Assembly (NCBI RefSeq): GCF_018390635.1
Contig: NZ_JAHBGE010000026.1
Span: 1 to 64,000 of the forward strand
Source of the DNA: Ancylobacter lacus
GTDB taxonomy: Bacteria > Pseudomonadota > Alphaproteobacteria > Rhizobiales > Xanthobacteraceae
DNA length: 64,000 nucleotides
Reading direction: 5' to 3'
Shown: positions 1 through 7,564 of the stretch, piece by piece
Layout of the letters: each line of letters opens with the position of its first letter
Numbering within the stretch: position 1 is the first letter of the stretch
Notes under the pieces: generated by a model
The model's database searches: none
The model's input: the letters and a program-made list of their open reading frames with translations, nothing else
What the model was told of the DNA's origin: nothing
Translations under genes and position numbers: made by a program

Positions 1-142
1 CGTCCGTGATCCCGGACCGAAGCCCCGCGCCCGACGCCACCGCGACCGAAGCCCCGAGCCCCAAAAGCCGCTTCACCGTATCCGGCGTCGCCCCTACACG
101 AGGCTCAACACCCGATACCTCCCCAAACACACCAATCCGCAT
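1..142 (-). CDS. pntA: NAD(P) transhydrogenase subunit alpha, N-terminal fragment
   Basis: Only the first 47 codons lie inside the window; the gene continues past position 1. The start reads MRIGVFGEVSGVEPRVGATP, followed by a stretch ending in ASGAGLRSGITD. This matches the conserved opening of the PntA/alanine-dehydrogenase fold (R-x-G-V-x-x-E, E-x-R-V-A-x-T-P, E/G-x-G-A-G). The family forms the NAD-binding part of the proton-pumping transhydrogenase that interconverts NADH and NADPH at the inner membrane. The ATG is preceded on the minus strand by AGGGAGGACGTC, a good ribosome site. It is transcribed away from pyruvate kinase. The identity rests on the N-terminus alone, and alanine dehydrogenase is the main alternative. 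Confidence 0.75.
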   Translation of the reverse strand, partial: MRIGVFGEVSGVEPRVGATPDTVKRLLGLGASVAVASGAGLRSGITD

Positions 143-593
143 GACGTCCTCCCTGGTCGTTCTTTCCGGGCCTTCTGCGTGCCCGTCACCTTCGCCGCGC
201 CGGGAGACAGCTCCGCGGCAGAGACGCTTTGTCGCGCCGGGTCGCCCGGCGCCGCGGCAGCCGGCGCCGCCCGCGCGACGGCCCGGCCACGACCGCGCCG
301 GGGAAGCCCGCCGCCGTCGTTTCGCACCCTAATTGGTATACAGAATTCCGAATGCCAGCAAGAGGCTCGACGGCCTTCACGCACCGATCCGGACAGCTTC
401 AGACGACCGGCGGGCTCCCCGCAACATCACGCTGCGTCAGGGAAAAATGGCGCGCTGCCACAACGCCGACACGCTGCAGTGCAAGATAACACATCGGAGA
501 CAGCCTGCGGTTTTTGGTTCATATCAGGCCCGAGCCGACAGGCAGACACAGAACGCGCAGGAGGCATCCGGCGCGGACACGACGGAGGAACCC
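143..593. other. Divergent intergenic region between pntA and pyk
   Basis: This 451-bp region must hold the promoters of the divergent pntA and pyk genes. It is GC-rich except for an AT-rich patch near 330-352 that contains GTATAC. Small open frames here have no recognisable protein and no convincing ribosome sites. I could not fix a -35/-10 pair. Confidence 0.5.
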
Positions 594-2177
594 ATGCATA
601 GCAGGCGGGAACGCGCGACCAAGATCGTGGCGACCCTCGGCCCCGCTTCCTCGAGCCCCGAGAAGATCAAGGCCCTTTACGGAGCGGGTGTCGACGTTTT
701 CCGGCTGAATTTCAGCCATGGCACCCAGGCCGACCACGGCCGGGTCCTCGACACCGTCCGGGCCGTGGAGAAGGAAGCCGGCCGGCCGATCGGCGTGCTG
801 GCCGACCTGCAGGGCCCGAAGCTGCGCGTCGGCCGCTTCGTCGAGAACGCGATCACCCTCACCCCGGGCACCAGCATCCGCTTCGACACCGACATGACGC
901 CGGGCGACGAGAAGCGCGTGCCGATCAACCACCCCGAGATCATCGAGGCGCTGCGCGAAGGCTCCACCGTTCTGCTGGACGACGGCAAGGTGCGGGTGCG
1001 CGTGGTGAAGAAGGGCGCCGGCTATATCGAGGCCGAGGTCATCGCCGGCACCAAGCTGTCCAACAACAAGGGCTTCAACGTCCCCGACGTGCTGCTGCCG
1101 CTCTCGCCGCTGACCGCCAAGGACCGCTCGGACCTGGTCTACGCGCTCGACCTCGGCGTCGAATGGATCGCGCTCTCCTTCGTGCAGCGCCCCGCCGACA
1201 TCCTCGAGGCGCGCGAGCTGATCCAGGACCGCGCCCAGATCAACCTGAAGCTGGAGAAGCCGGCCGCGGTCGAGCATCTCACCGAGATCATCGAGCTGTC
1301 CGACAGCATCATGGTGGCGCGCGGCGACCTCGGCGTCGAGCTGTCGCTGCCGGAGCTGCCGGCGCTGCAGAAGCGCGTGGTGCGCGAGTGCCGCCGGCTC
1401 GGCAAGCCGGTGATCATCGCCACCCAGATGCTCGAATCGATGATCAGCGCCCCGGTGCCGACCCGCGCCGAGGTCTCCGACGTCGCCAACGCCGTCTATG
1501 AGGGCGCGGACGCGGTGATGCTCTCCGCCGAGAGCGCCGCCGGCCAGTACCCGGTCGAGGCGGTGGCGATGATGGAGCAGATCATCAAGCAGGTGGAATG
1601 CGATCCGGCCTACCGCCAGATCATCGATTCCCAGCGCCCCGCCCCCGGCGGCACCGTGGCCGACGCCGTGACCGCCGCCGCCTACCAGGCCGCGCTCTCG
1701 GTGAACGCCAAGGCGCTCGTCACCTACACGCTGTCGGGCACCACCACGCTGCACGCCGCCCGCGAGCGGCCCCGCATGCCGATCCTCGGCATCGCCAGCC
1801 AGCTCGGCACCGCCCGCCGGCTGGTGATGTCCTACGGCGTCCACGCCGTGCACGCGCCGGAGGAGATCCACACCTTCGGCGAGATGGCGACCAAGGCGCA
1901 GCAGGTCGCGGTGGAGCACGGCTTCGCCGGCATCGGCGACCGCCTCGCCATCACCGCGGGCGTGCCCTTCGCCCAGCCCGGCACCACCAACGTGCTGCGC
2001 CTGGTGACCGTCGACAAGAAGGCGGAGAAGACGAAGCCGACCGACAACCTCGACGCCCCCAAGCCCCGCGCCGCCGCCAAGAAGGCGTCGGGCGACGCCC
2101 GCGCCACCCAGAGCCTCGAGGCCCCGGCGCGCAAGGCCGCCGCCAAGAGCCCTGCCCGGCGCACCGGCCGCCGCTGA
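594..2177 (+). CDS. pyk: Pyruvate kinase with a basic C-terminal tail
   Basis: Converts phosphoenolpyruvate and ADP to pyruvate and ATP in the cytosol, the last step of glycolysis and Entner-Doudoroff. The protein opens with RERATKIVATLGPASSS, carries the VDVFRLNFSHG strand, the KLEKPAA catalytic-lysine segment, and the MVARGDLGVEL signature followed by the VIIATQMLESM strand. The ATG at 594 is preceded by GGAGGAACCC; the frame is open further upstream, but the family N-terminus begins here. At 527 aa it is about 50 residues longer than usual pyruvate kinases. The excess is a Lys/Ala/Pro-rich tail (last about 50 residues) that looks disordered. A strong terminator follows at 2299-2327. Confidence 0.96.
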   Translation: MHSRRERATKIVATLGPASSSPEKIKALYGAGVDVFRLNFSHGTQADHGRVLDTVRAVEKEAGRPIGVLADLQGPKLRVGRFVENAITLTPGTSIRFDTDMTPGDEKRVPINHPEIIEALREGSTVLLDDGKVRVRVVKKGAGYIEAEVIAGTKLSNNKGFNVPDVLLPLSPLTAKDRSDLVYALDLGVEWIALSFVQRPADILEARELIQDRAQINLKLEKPAAVEHLTEIIELSDSIMVARGDLGVELSLPELPALQKRVVRECRRLGKPVIIATQMLESMISAPVPTRAEVSDVANAVYEGADAVMLSAESAAGQYPVEAVAMMEQIIKQVECDPAYRQIIDSQRPAPGGTVADAVTAAAYQAALSVNAKALVTYTLSGTTTLHAARERPRMPILGIASQLGTARRLVMSYGVHAVHAPEEIHTFGEMATKAQQVAVEHGFAGIGDRLAITAGVPFAQPGTTNVLRLVTVDKKAEKTKPTDNLDAPKPRAAAKKASGDARATQSLEAPARKAAAKSPARRTGRR

Positions 2178-2298
2178 GGCGGGCAGACGGCCCGGGCTCC
2201 GGTAGCGGGGCCCGGGTGACGGCGCCTTCGGCGCCCCCGCCCGGCGGGGCGGCGGAGGAACCGGGGGCCGTGAAGCCCCGCGCGACCACCGAGAACGC

Positions 2299-2327
2299 AA
2301 AAGGCCCGGCGCGCGCCGGGCCTTTTT
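2299..2327 (+). terminator. Intrinsic terminator after pyk
   Basis: A perfect 12-bp stem (AAAAGGCCCGGC / GCCGGGCCTTTT) with a GCGC loop ends in a run of five T. The complement also ends in four T, so it may work in both directions and stop the convergent SDR transcript as well. Confidence 0.85.
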
Positions 2328-2437
2328 CATGACATGGCGGCCTTCCGGCCCGCCACCCGCCCTGTCCATCCCGGCAGCCCGGGCTCGGCAGGAGCGGCGC
2401 CCCTGCGGCCCCGCCGCCACTCCACCGGTGTCCGGTC

Positions 2438-3199
2438 TCAGTCGAACACGATGCCGCCATCGACGTTCAGCGTCTGCCCGGTGACGAAGGCCGCGTCGTC
2501 GGAGGCGAAGAACGCCACCGGGCCGACCACGTCCTCCGGCGCGCCGATGCGCCGCATCGCGGTGTTGGCGGTCCAGCGCGCCTTGATCGCCGGGTCCTCC
2601 AGATTGGTCCGCCCCATGTCGGTGAGGATGATGCCGGGGCACACGCAGTTCGCGGTGATGCCCTCGGCGCCGACCTCCTGCGCCAGCACCCGGGTGAACC
2701 CCATCACCGCCGCCTTGGAGGCGGAGTAGTGTGCCTGTTCCGGCGCGCCCTGCTTGCCGCCGATCGAGGCGATGTTGACGATCCGGCCGTAGCGCCGCGC
2801 CCGCATGTGCGGCAGCAGCGCCTGGATGACGAGGAAGGTGCCCTTGGCGTTCACGTTCATCACCGCATCCCACACCCCGTCCTCCAGCGTTTCCACCGGG
2901 CTGGTGATGAGGATGCCGGCATTGTTCACCACGGCGTCGATGTGGCCGACCCCGGCGAGGGCCTCGGCTACCATCGCCGTCACCTCCGGCTTGGCGCTGA
3001 CATCGGCGTGGAGCGGCAGGGCGCGCCGGCCAAGCGAGCCGATCTCCGCCGCCAGCGCCGCCAGCGCCTCGGCTTGCCGGGCGATGTCGTTGACGACGAG
3101 GTCGAAGCCGCGCGCGGCGAGGCCGAGCGCGATGGCCCGGCCGATGCCCCGGCTGGCGCCGGTGACGAGGGCGACGCGGGCGGTGTCGGAGGTGCTCAT
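2438..3199 (-). CDS. Short-chain dehydrogenase/reductase, FabG-like
   Basis: Classical SDR of 253 aa with the Rossmann motif TGASRGIG near residue 15, the NNAG strand, a catalytic Ser (NIASIGG), the Y-x3-K pair in HYSASKAAV, and a C-terminal VTGQTLNVDGG. Such enzymes oxidise or reduce a hydroxyl or keto group with NAD(P)(H). The start chosen is ATG at 3199, behind AGGAGACCACC; a longer frame would run into the end of the previous gene. It is the last gene of the minus-strand catabolic operon, 10 bp after another SDR, so it probably acts on the same sugar-derived substrate and not in fatty acid synthesis. The exact substrate cannot be read from the sequence. Confidence 0.88.
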   Translation of the reverse strand: MSTSDTARVALVTGASRGIGRAIALGLAARGFDLVVNDIARQAEALAALAAEIGSLGRRALPLHADVSAKPEVTAMVAEALAGVGHIDAVVNNAGILITSPVETLEDGVWDAVMNVNAKGTFLVIQALLPHMRARRYGRIVNIASIGGKQGAPEQAHYSASKAAVMGFTRVLAQEVGAEGITANCVCPGIILTDMGRTNLEDPAIKARWTANTAMRRIGAPEDVVGPVAFFASDDAAFVTGQTLNVDGGIVFD

Positions 3200-3209
3200 G
3201 GTGGTCTCC

Positions 3210-3974
3210 TCAAAGCGATGTGTAGCCGCCATCCACCGCGAGGATGGACCCGGTGATGAAGCTCGCGGCGTCGGACGCCAGGAACAGCACGGCGTCGGCG
3301 ATCTCCTCCGGCTCGCCCAGCCGGCCCATCGGCGTGCGCTCCAGCCAGGTGGCGAACCAGTCGGGGTTGCTGCGGCCGGCGAGGGTCAGCTCGGTCGCGG
3401 TGTAGCCGGGAGCGACGGCATTGACCCGCACGCCGGCCCGCGCCCACTCCACCGCCAGCGACCGGGTGAGCATGTTCACCCCGGCCTTGGCCGCGTTGTA
3501 GGCGACCTGCGGCTGGGGGTGGACGACGATCTCCCCGCACATGGAGGAGACGTTGACGATGGCGCCGCGCCCCGCCGCCACCATCGCGCCGCCGATGAGC
3601 TGGGCGCAGTGGAACACCCCGTTGAGATCGACGTCGATCACCGCCGACCAGTCGGCGACGCTCATTTCGGCCGCGGGCGCGTTGCGCACGATGCCGGCAT
3701 TGTTGACGAGGATGTGGGGCACGCCGTGGCGGGCCTTCGTGGCCGCCAGCGCGGCGGCGATGCCGGCGCGGTCGGTGACGTCGAGCCCGAGGGCCTCGGC
3801 CCGCGCGCCGGTCGCGCGCAGCCGGGAGGCGAGGGCCTGCGCGGCGGCCTCGTCGCGGTCGGCCACCAGCACATGGGCGCCGGCGGCGGCGAAGCGCCCG
3901 CAGATCGCGGCGCCGATGCCCCGGGCGCCGCCGGTGACGAGGGCGAGCCGCCCGGTGAGGTCCAGCCCGCTCAT
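3210..3974 (-). CDS. SDR polyol dehydrogenase (galactitol/xylitol/threitol dehydrogenase-like)
   Basis: An SDR of 254 aa with TGGARGIG, NNAGIV, VNVSSMCG and YNAAKAG as the catalytic Ser-Tyr-Lys set. Its C-terminal part (APGYTATELTLAGR, then TWLERTPMGRLGEPEEIA and ILAVDGGYTSL) resembles what I know of bacterial SDR-type galactitol 2-dehydrogenases and related polyol dehydrogenases. That suggests oxidation of a polyol to a 2-ketose. Its ATG overlaps the TGA of the upstream FGGY kinase (ATGA), so the two are translationally coupled. The likely scheme is dehydrogenase making a ketose that the kinase then phosphorylates. The substrate assignment is inference. Confidence 0.85.
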   Translation of the reverse strand: MSGLDLTGRLALVTGGARGIGAAICGRFAAAGAHVLVADRDEAAAQALASRLRATGARAEALGLDVTDRAGIAAALAATKARHGVPHILVNNAGIVRNAPAAEMSVADWSAVIDVDLNGVFHCAQLIGGAMVAAGRGAIVNVSSMCGEIVVHPQPQVAYNAAKAGVNMLTRSLAVEWARAGVRVNAVAPGYTATELTLAGRSNPDWFATWLERTPMGRLGEPEEIADAVLFLASDAASFITGSILAVDGGYTSL

Positions 3975-5515
3975 GGCGCACCCACCGGCGCACCCACCGG
4001 CGCACCCACCGGCGCCGCCGCCGCAGGCGCGGCGAGGTTCTTCAGCGCGGGGTAGAGCGCGCGGTAGCTGCGGTAGATCTCGTCGTAGCGGGCGGCCTCG
4101 CGCGGGCGCGGCTCGATGCGCCGGCCGGGCCGGACCATGGCGGCGATGCCCTCGTCGATCGTGCCGAAATGGCCGGCGCCGTGGGCGGCCAGCACCGCCG
4201 CCCCGACCGAGGGCGCCGCGCTGGAGGCGGGAACGCAGACCGGCAGGCCGGCGGTGTCGGCGTGGATCTGCAGCCACAGCTCGGAGGCGGTGGCGCCGCC
4301 GCCCACCGTCAGCTCGGTGGAGCGGAAGCCGGCTTCGGCCATCTGGTCGAGAATGGCGCGGGTGCCGAAGGAGATGCCCTCGATGATGGCGCGGAACAGG
4401 TGCTCCGGCCCGTGCGCCAGCGTCAGCCCGATGAGCGCCCCGCGCGAGAGCGGATCGACATAGGGCGTGCGGTTGCCCTGGAAATGGTCCTGCACCACCA
4501 GCCCGTCGCAGCCGGGCTCCAGCCGCGCCGCCGCGGTGTTGAGGGCGTCGAGATCGAGCGTGCCGCCCATCAGCCGCTTGAGCCATTGCAGGATCGAGCC
4601 GGTCGAGGTCTGTCCGCCCTCGATGATGTGGCGGCCGGGATAGACCGCGTCGGGGTAGGAGCCCCACAGGCCGGGGTGATGCACCTCGCGGTCCGAGACG
4701 CCGAACTGCAGGTGCGAGGAGCCGGTGATGAGGGCGAGCTGGCCCGGCCGGGCGACGCCGAGGCCGATCATGCCGATCAGCGCGTCCGCCCCGCCCTGCA
4801 CCAGCTTCACGCCGGTGTGCAGGCCGACATGCTCGGCCGCCCGGGCGGTGAGCGTGCCGACCACCGCGCCGGGGGCGGCGATCTCCGGCGGCCATTTGTC
4901 CAGCAGCGCCTCCAGCCCCAGCGCCCGCACCAGCGAGGCGGGAACCCCGCCGCGCGTGGTGGCATAGTGCCAGCGGATCGAGGCGTTGTTCAGCGAGGCC
5001 ACCCGCCGCCCGGTGAGGCGGATGGTCATGAAGTCCTGATATTCGCCGATGGTGGCGGCGCGCTCGAAGATGTGCGGCTCGTGGCGCTTCAGCCAGAGCG
5101 CCTTGGGGATCATCCATTCCGCCGAGACCGGGCCGCGCCCGGCGCCGTTGGCGGCGAGCGCGGCGTCGCCGGTGGCGAGCACCGCCCCCGCCTCCTCGGC
5201 GGCCCGCACATCCATCCACAGCAGCGCCGGCCGCAGGGCGTTGCCCTCGGCGTCGAGCGCGACCACGGTGCAGGAGGTGGTGGTCAGGCAGATCGCCTCC
5301 ACCGCGCGGGGATCGACGCCGGCCCTGGCGAGCGCCGCCCGGGTGGCGACGCCGAGGGCGTTCCACCAGTCCTCCGGGTTCTGCTCGGCCCGGGCGCCGG
5401 GCGCGAACTCGGTGCCATAGGGATGGCTCGCCTGCCCGAGACAGGCGCCCGAGGGATCGTAGACGCCCGCGCGCAGGCTCTCGGTTCCGCCATCGACGGC
5501 GACGACATAGGCCAT
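3971..5515 (-). CDS. FGGY-family carbohydrate kinase
   Basis: ATP-dependent sugar kinase of 514 aa. The N-terminus AYVVAVDGGTESLRAGVYD is the FGGY phosphate-1 loop. Further on come ITGSSHLQFGV, the FGGY-like segment GLTLAHGPEHLFRAIIEG and the adenosine-site motif LTVGGGATASELWLQIHAD. Length fits xylulo/ribulokinases. The start at 5515 has a strong GGGAGGAAACGGAC site; a longer frame enters the previous gene. The last 14 residues are the repeated APVG unit, encoded by a 12-nt tandem repeat. It is flanked by a polyol-dehydrogenase-like SDR and the acetoin-dehydrogenase-like genes, so the substrate is probably a ketose released from the imported sugar or polyol. A 61-bp gap upstream holds a small hairpin (CGGGAG/CTCCCG, 5539-5555). 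Confidence 0.9.
   Translation of the reverse strand: MAYVVAVDGGTESLRAGVYDPSGACLGQASHPYGTEFAPGARAEQNPEDWWNALGVATRAALARAGVDPRAVEAICLTTTSCTVVALDAEGNALRPALLWMDVRAAEEAGAVLATGDAALAANGAGRGPVSAEWMIPKALWLKRHEPHIFERAATIGEYQDFMTIRLTGRRVASLNNASIRWHYATTRGGVPASLVRALGLEALLDKWPPEIAAPGAVVGTLTARAAEHVGLHTGVKLVQGGADALIGMIGLGVARPGQLALITGSSHLQFGVSDREVHHPGLWGSYPDAVYPGRHIIEGGQTSTGSILQWLKRLMGGTLDLDALNTAAARLEPGCDGLVVQDHFQGNRTPYVDPLSRGALIGLTLAHGPEHLFRAIIEGISFGTRAILDQMAEAGFRSTELTVGGGATASELWLQIHADTAGLPVCVPASSAAPSVGAAVLAAHGAGHFGTIDEGIAAMVRPGRRIEPRPREAARYDEIYRSYRALYPALKNLAAPAAAAPVGAPVGAPVGAP
3975..4010. repeat. Three 12-nt tandem repeats in the kinase C-terminus
   Basis: GGCGCACCCACC occurs three times head to tail and encodes the APVG repeats at the end of the FGGY kinase. 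It looks like a slippage-prone tract, not a functional domain. Confidence 0.9.
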
Positions 5516-5576
5516 GTCCGTTTCCTCCCAAACCGTCGCGGGAGTTGACCTCCCGTCGACGCCGATCCGCGCGCCG

Positions 5577-5900
5577 TCAGCCGGCGGCGTCGAACGCCTG
5601 CAGCGCCTTGGCGCCGTAGACCATTGCCGGGCCGCCGCCCATCTCCACCGCGACGGCGAGCAGTTCCAGCAGTTCCTCGCGCTCGGCGCCGAGGCGCCGG
5701 GCGGCATCGACATGGTAGAGCACGCAGTCCTCGCAGCCGCGCACCACGCCGAAGGCGGCGGCGAACAGCTCCTTCTGCGCCGGGCTGAAGCGGCCCGCCG
5801 CGCCGGCCGCCTTGGCGAGCTGGCGGAAGCCGGCGGCGGTCTCCGGCACCGCCCGGGCGAAGTGGCCGAGCCGGGCCTGCACCTCCTTCAATTCGCTCAT
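5577..5900 (-). CDS. AhpD/carboxymuconolactone decarboxylase-family protein
   Basis: Small 107-aa helical protein with the AhpD-type active-site pattern GCEDCVLYHVDAARRLG (C-x2-C-x3-H). Family members act as thiol peroxidases or as ring-opening decarboxylases. AhpD itself can be reduced by lipoylated E2 and E3. The start overlaps the stop of the upstream E2 gene (ATGA at 5897-5900), so it is made together with the lipoyl-bearing E2. Peroxide protection of the complex through its lipoyl groups would fit, but that is inference. The longer frame reading into the E2 gene was rejected. Confidence 0.85.
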   Translation of the reverse strand: MSELKEVQARLGHFARAVPETAAGFRQLAKAAGAAGRFSPAQKELFAAAFGVVRGCEDCVLYHVDAARRLGAEREELLELLAVAVEMGGGPAMVYGAKALQAFDAAG

Positions 5901-7564
5901 GCCCCCGCCCCCTCGAACAGGGCGAGCACCTCGCCCGGCTGGTCCCAGTGCGGCATGTGGCCGGCCCCGGCGACGAGATGGACGGCGGCGCGCGCGGGCG
6001 CGGCGGTGACCTGGGTCCAGGGGATGATGCGGTCCTCCAGCCCCACCACGATCCGAACGCCGAGGCGGCGGACGAGGCGGGCCAGCGGCTCGACGATGTC
6101 GACCTTCTGGCCGTTGGGGCCGAAGGCGTCCGCCGCCAGCCCGGCCAGCCGGCCGCGCCCGAGCGCGGCGGCGAGCCCGGCCACCGCGGCGTCGGACAGG
6201 CCGGCGGGACGCGCCGTCAGCCGCCGCAGCAGGTGGCGCAGCGCGCCCGGCGAGGGGGCGCCGCTCATGCCGGCGATGAAGTCGCGGTCGATCTCCAGCC
6301 CGAGGCCGGCGGGGCACAGCAGGGTCAGCCGCTCCACCCCCGGCAGCGTCTCCGCCAGCGCGACCGCGGGCAGCGCGCCGAGCGAATGCGCCACGATCTC
6401 GGTCGGCCGGAAATTCTGCCCGGCGAGGAAGCCCGCCAGCGGCGCGGCGAGATCGGCGACGCCGGCCGCCTCGGCCAAGGTGGCGCCGTGGCCCGGCAGG
6501 TCCGGCACCAGCACCTCGTAGCCGGCGCGGGCGAGCTGCGCGCCGAACGCCGCGAAGGTGGTGCGATCGCCGGAAAAGCCGTGCAGCAGCAGGGCCCGGC
6601 GCGGCGCGCCCGGCGTGCCGTAGCGGTCGAAGGCGATGGCGCCGGCGGTGGGCCCGGCCGGCCCGGCCGGCGCCGCCTCGACATCGCGCGCCTCAATGCG
6701 CCCGCGCCGGCCGGTGCCGCCGATCGCGGCGAGGTCGAGCCCCGCCCGCGCCGCCAGCCGGCGGGCGACCGGGGTTGCCCGCACCGGACCGGACCGCGCG
6801 CCGCCCGACGCGGCGGCGGATGTGTCGGCCGTCACCAGCCGGGGAGCCGCCGTCGGCGCCGGCGCCCCGGAAACAGCCGGCGCGACAGGCACAACGGACG
6901 AAGGCGAGGCGGCTGGAGGCGTAGCGGCTGGAGGCGTAGCGGCTGGAGGCGTAGCGGCTGGAGGCGTAGCGGCTTCCTCCGGCACGAAGCCCTGCAGGCC
7001 GGCATCCTCGCGCGCGATCTCCACCCGCGCCAGCGGCGCGCCGACCGGCAGCATGGAGCCCAGCTCGGCCAGCGTCTCGACGAGCACGCCGTCCATCAGC
7101 GCCGGGAATTCCGCCACCGTCTTGTCGGTCTCGATCTCGAACAGCGCGTCGCCGCGCCGGAACGCCGCCCCCGGCTTGACCAGCCAGCCGACGATGCGGC
7201 CCTCGTCCATGGTCTCGCCGAGGCGGGGCATGGCGAGGGTCCTCGTCACCCGCGCGGCTTCGGCGGGGGCGTTCGCCGGGATCTGCGCCGGGATCTGCGC
7301 GGGGGCCTTGGCCGCCGCGCCGCCCTCGCCCTTCAGCCGGGCGATGGGGGCGCCGACCACGATGACGTCGCCGGGCTGCACCAGCTTCTCCGCCAGCACG
7401 CCGTCGGTCAGCGCGGGCAGCTCGGCCACAGTCTTGTCGGTCTCGATCTCGAGGATGGAATCGCCGCGCCGGAAGGCGTCGCCCTCGGCGATGAGCCAGC
7501 CGACGATGCGCCCCTCCTCCATCGTCTCGCCGAGCCGGGGCATGGTGAGGATGTCGCCGCTCAT
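5897..7564 (-). CDS. E2-like protein: two lipoyl domains, E3/E1-binding domain and alpha/beta hydrolase
   Basis: A 555-aa multidomain protein. Lipoyl domains lie at about residues 4-80 and 103-180, each with EIETDKTVAE holding the lipoylated lysine. An Ala/Pro/Thr linker (15-nt repeat x4) follows. Next comes a peripheral-subunit-binding domain (ATPVARRLAARAGLDL to GRRGRIEARDVE). The C-terminal half is an alpha/beta hydrolase (LLLHGFSGDRT, PDLPGHG, nucleophile AHSLGALPA) where an ordinary E2 has its acyltransferase domain. The hydrolase replacement is typical of AcoC of acetoin dehydrogenase, which normally has one lipoyl domain. The product should take the acyl group from the coupled E1 pair and pass it to CoA. 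It overlaps E1beta by ATGA. Confidence 0.9.
   Translation of the reverse strand: MSGDILTMPRLGETMEEGRIVGWLIAEGDAFRRGDSILEIETDKTVAELPALTDGVLAEKLVQPGDVIVVGAPIARLKGEGGAAAKAPAQIPAQIPANAPAEAARVTRTLAMPRLGETMDEGRIVGWLVKPGAAFRRGDALFEIETDKTVAEFPALMDGVLVETLAELGSMLPVGAPLARVEIAREDAGLQGFVPEEAATPPAATPPAATPPAATPPAASPSSVVPVAPAVSGAPAPTAAPRLVTADTSAAASGGARSGPVRATPVARRLAARAGLDLAAIGGTGRRGRIEARDVEAAPAGPAGPTAGAIAFDRYGTPGAPRRALLLHGFSGDRTTFAAFGAQLARAGYEVLVPDLPGHGATLAEAAGVADLAAPLAGFLAGQNFRPTEIVAHSLGALPAVALAETLPGVERLTLLCPAGLGLEIDRDFIAGMSGAPSPGALRHLLRRLTARPAGLSDAAVAGLAAALGRGRLAGLAADAFGPNGQKVDIVEPLARLVRRLGVRIVVGLEDRIIPWTQVTAAPARAAVHLVAGAGHMPHWDQPGEVLALFEGAGA
6911..6970. repeat. Four exact 15-nt tandem repeats in the E2 linker
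   Basis: GGCTGGAGGCGTAGC is repeated four times exactly and encodes an Ala-Thr-Pro-Pro-Ala linker between the second lipoyl domain and the subunit-binding domain. Such flexible linkers are usual in E2 proteins. The perfect DNA identity suggests recent slippage. Confidence 0.92.

Noticed and set aside
330-352. GTATAC palindrome before pyk as a GntR operator
   Set aside because: Only the six central bases are symmetric; the flanks do not match, so chance is likely.
519-2873. A 784-codon open frame on the minus strand across pyruvate kinase
   Set aside because: It is antisense to clear pyruvate kinase and SDR coding sequence. Its composition (Arg/Gly/Ala/His-rich, no motif) is that of a high-GC shadow frame.
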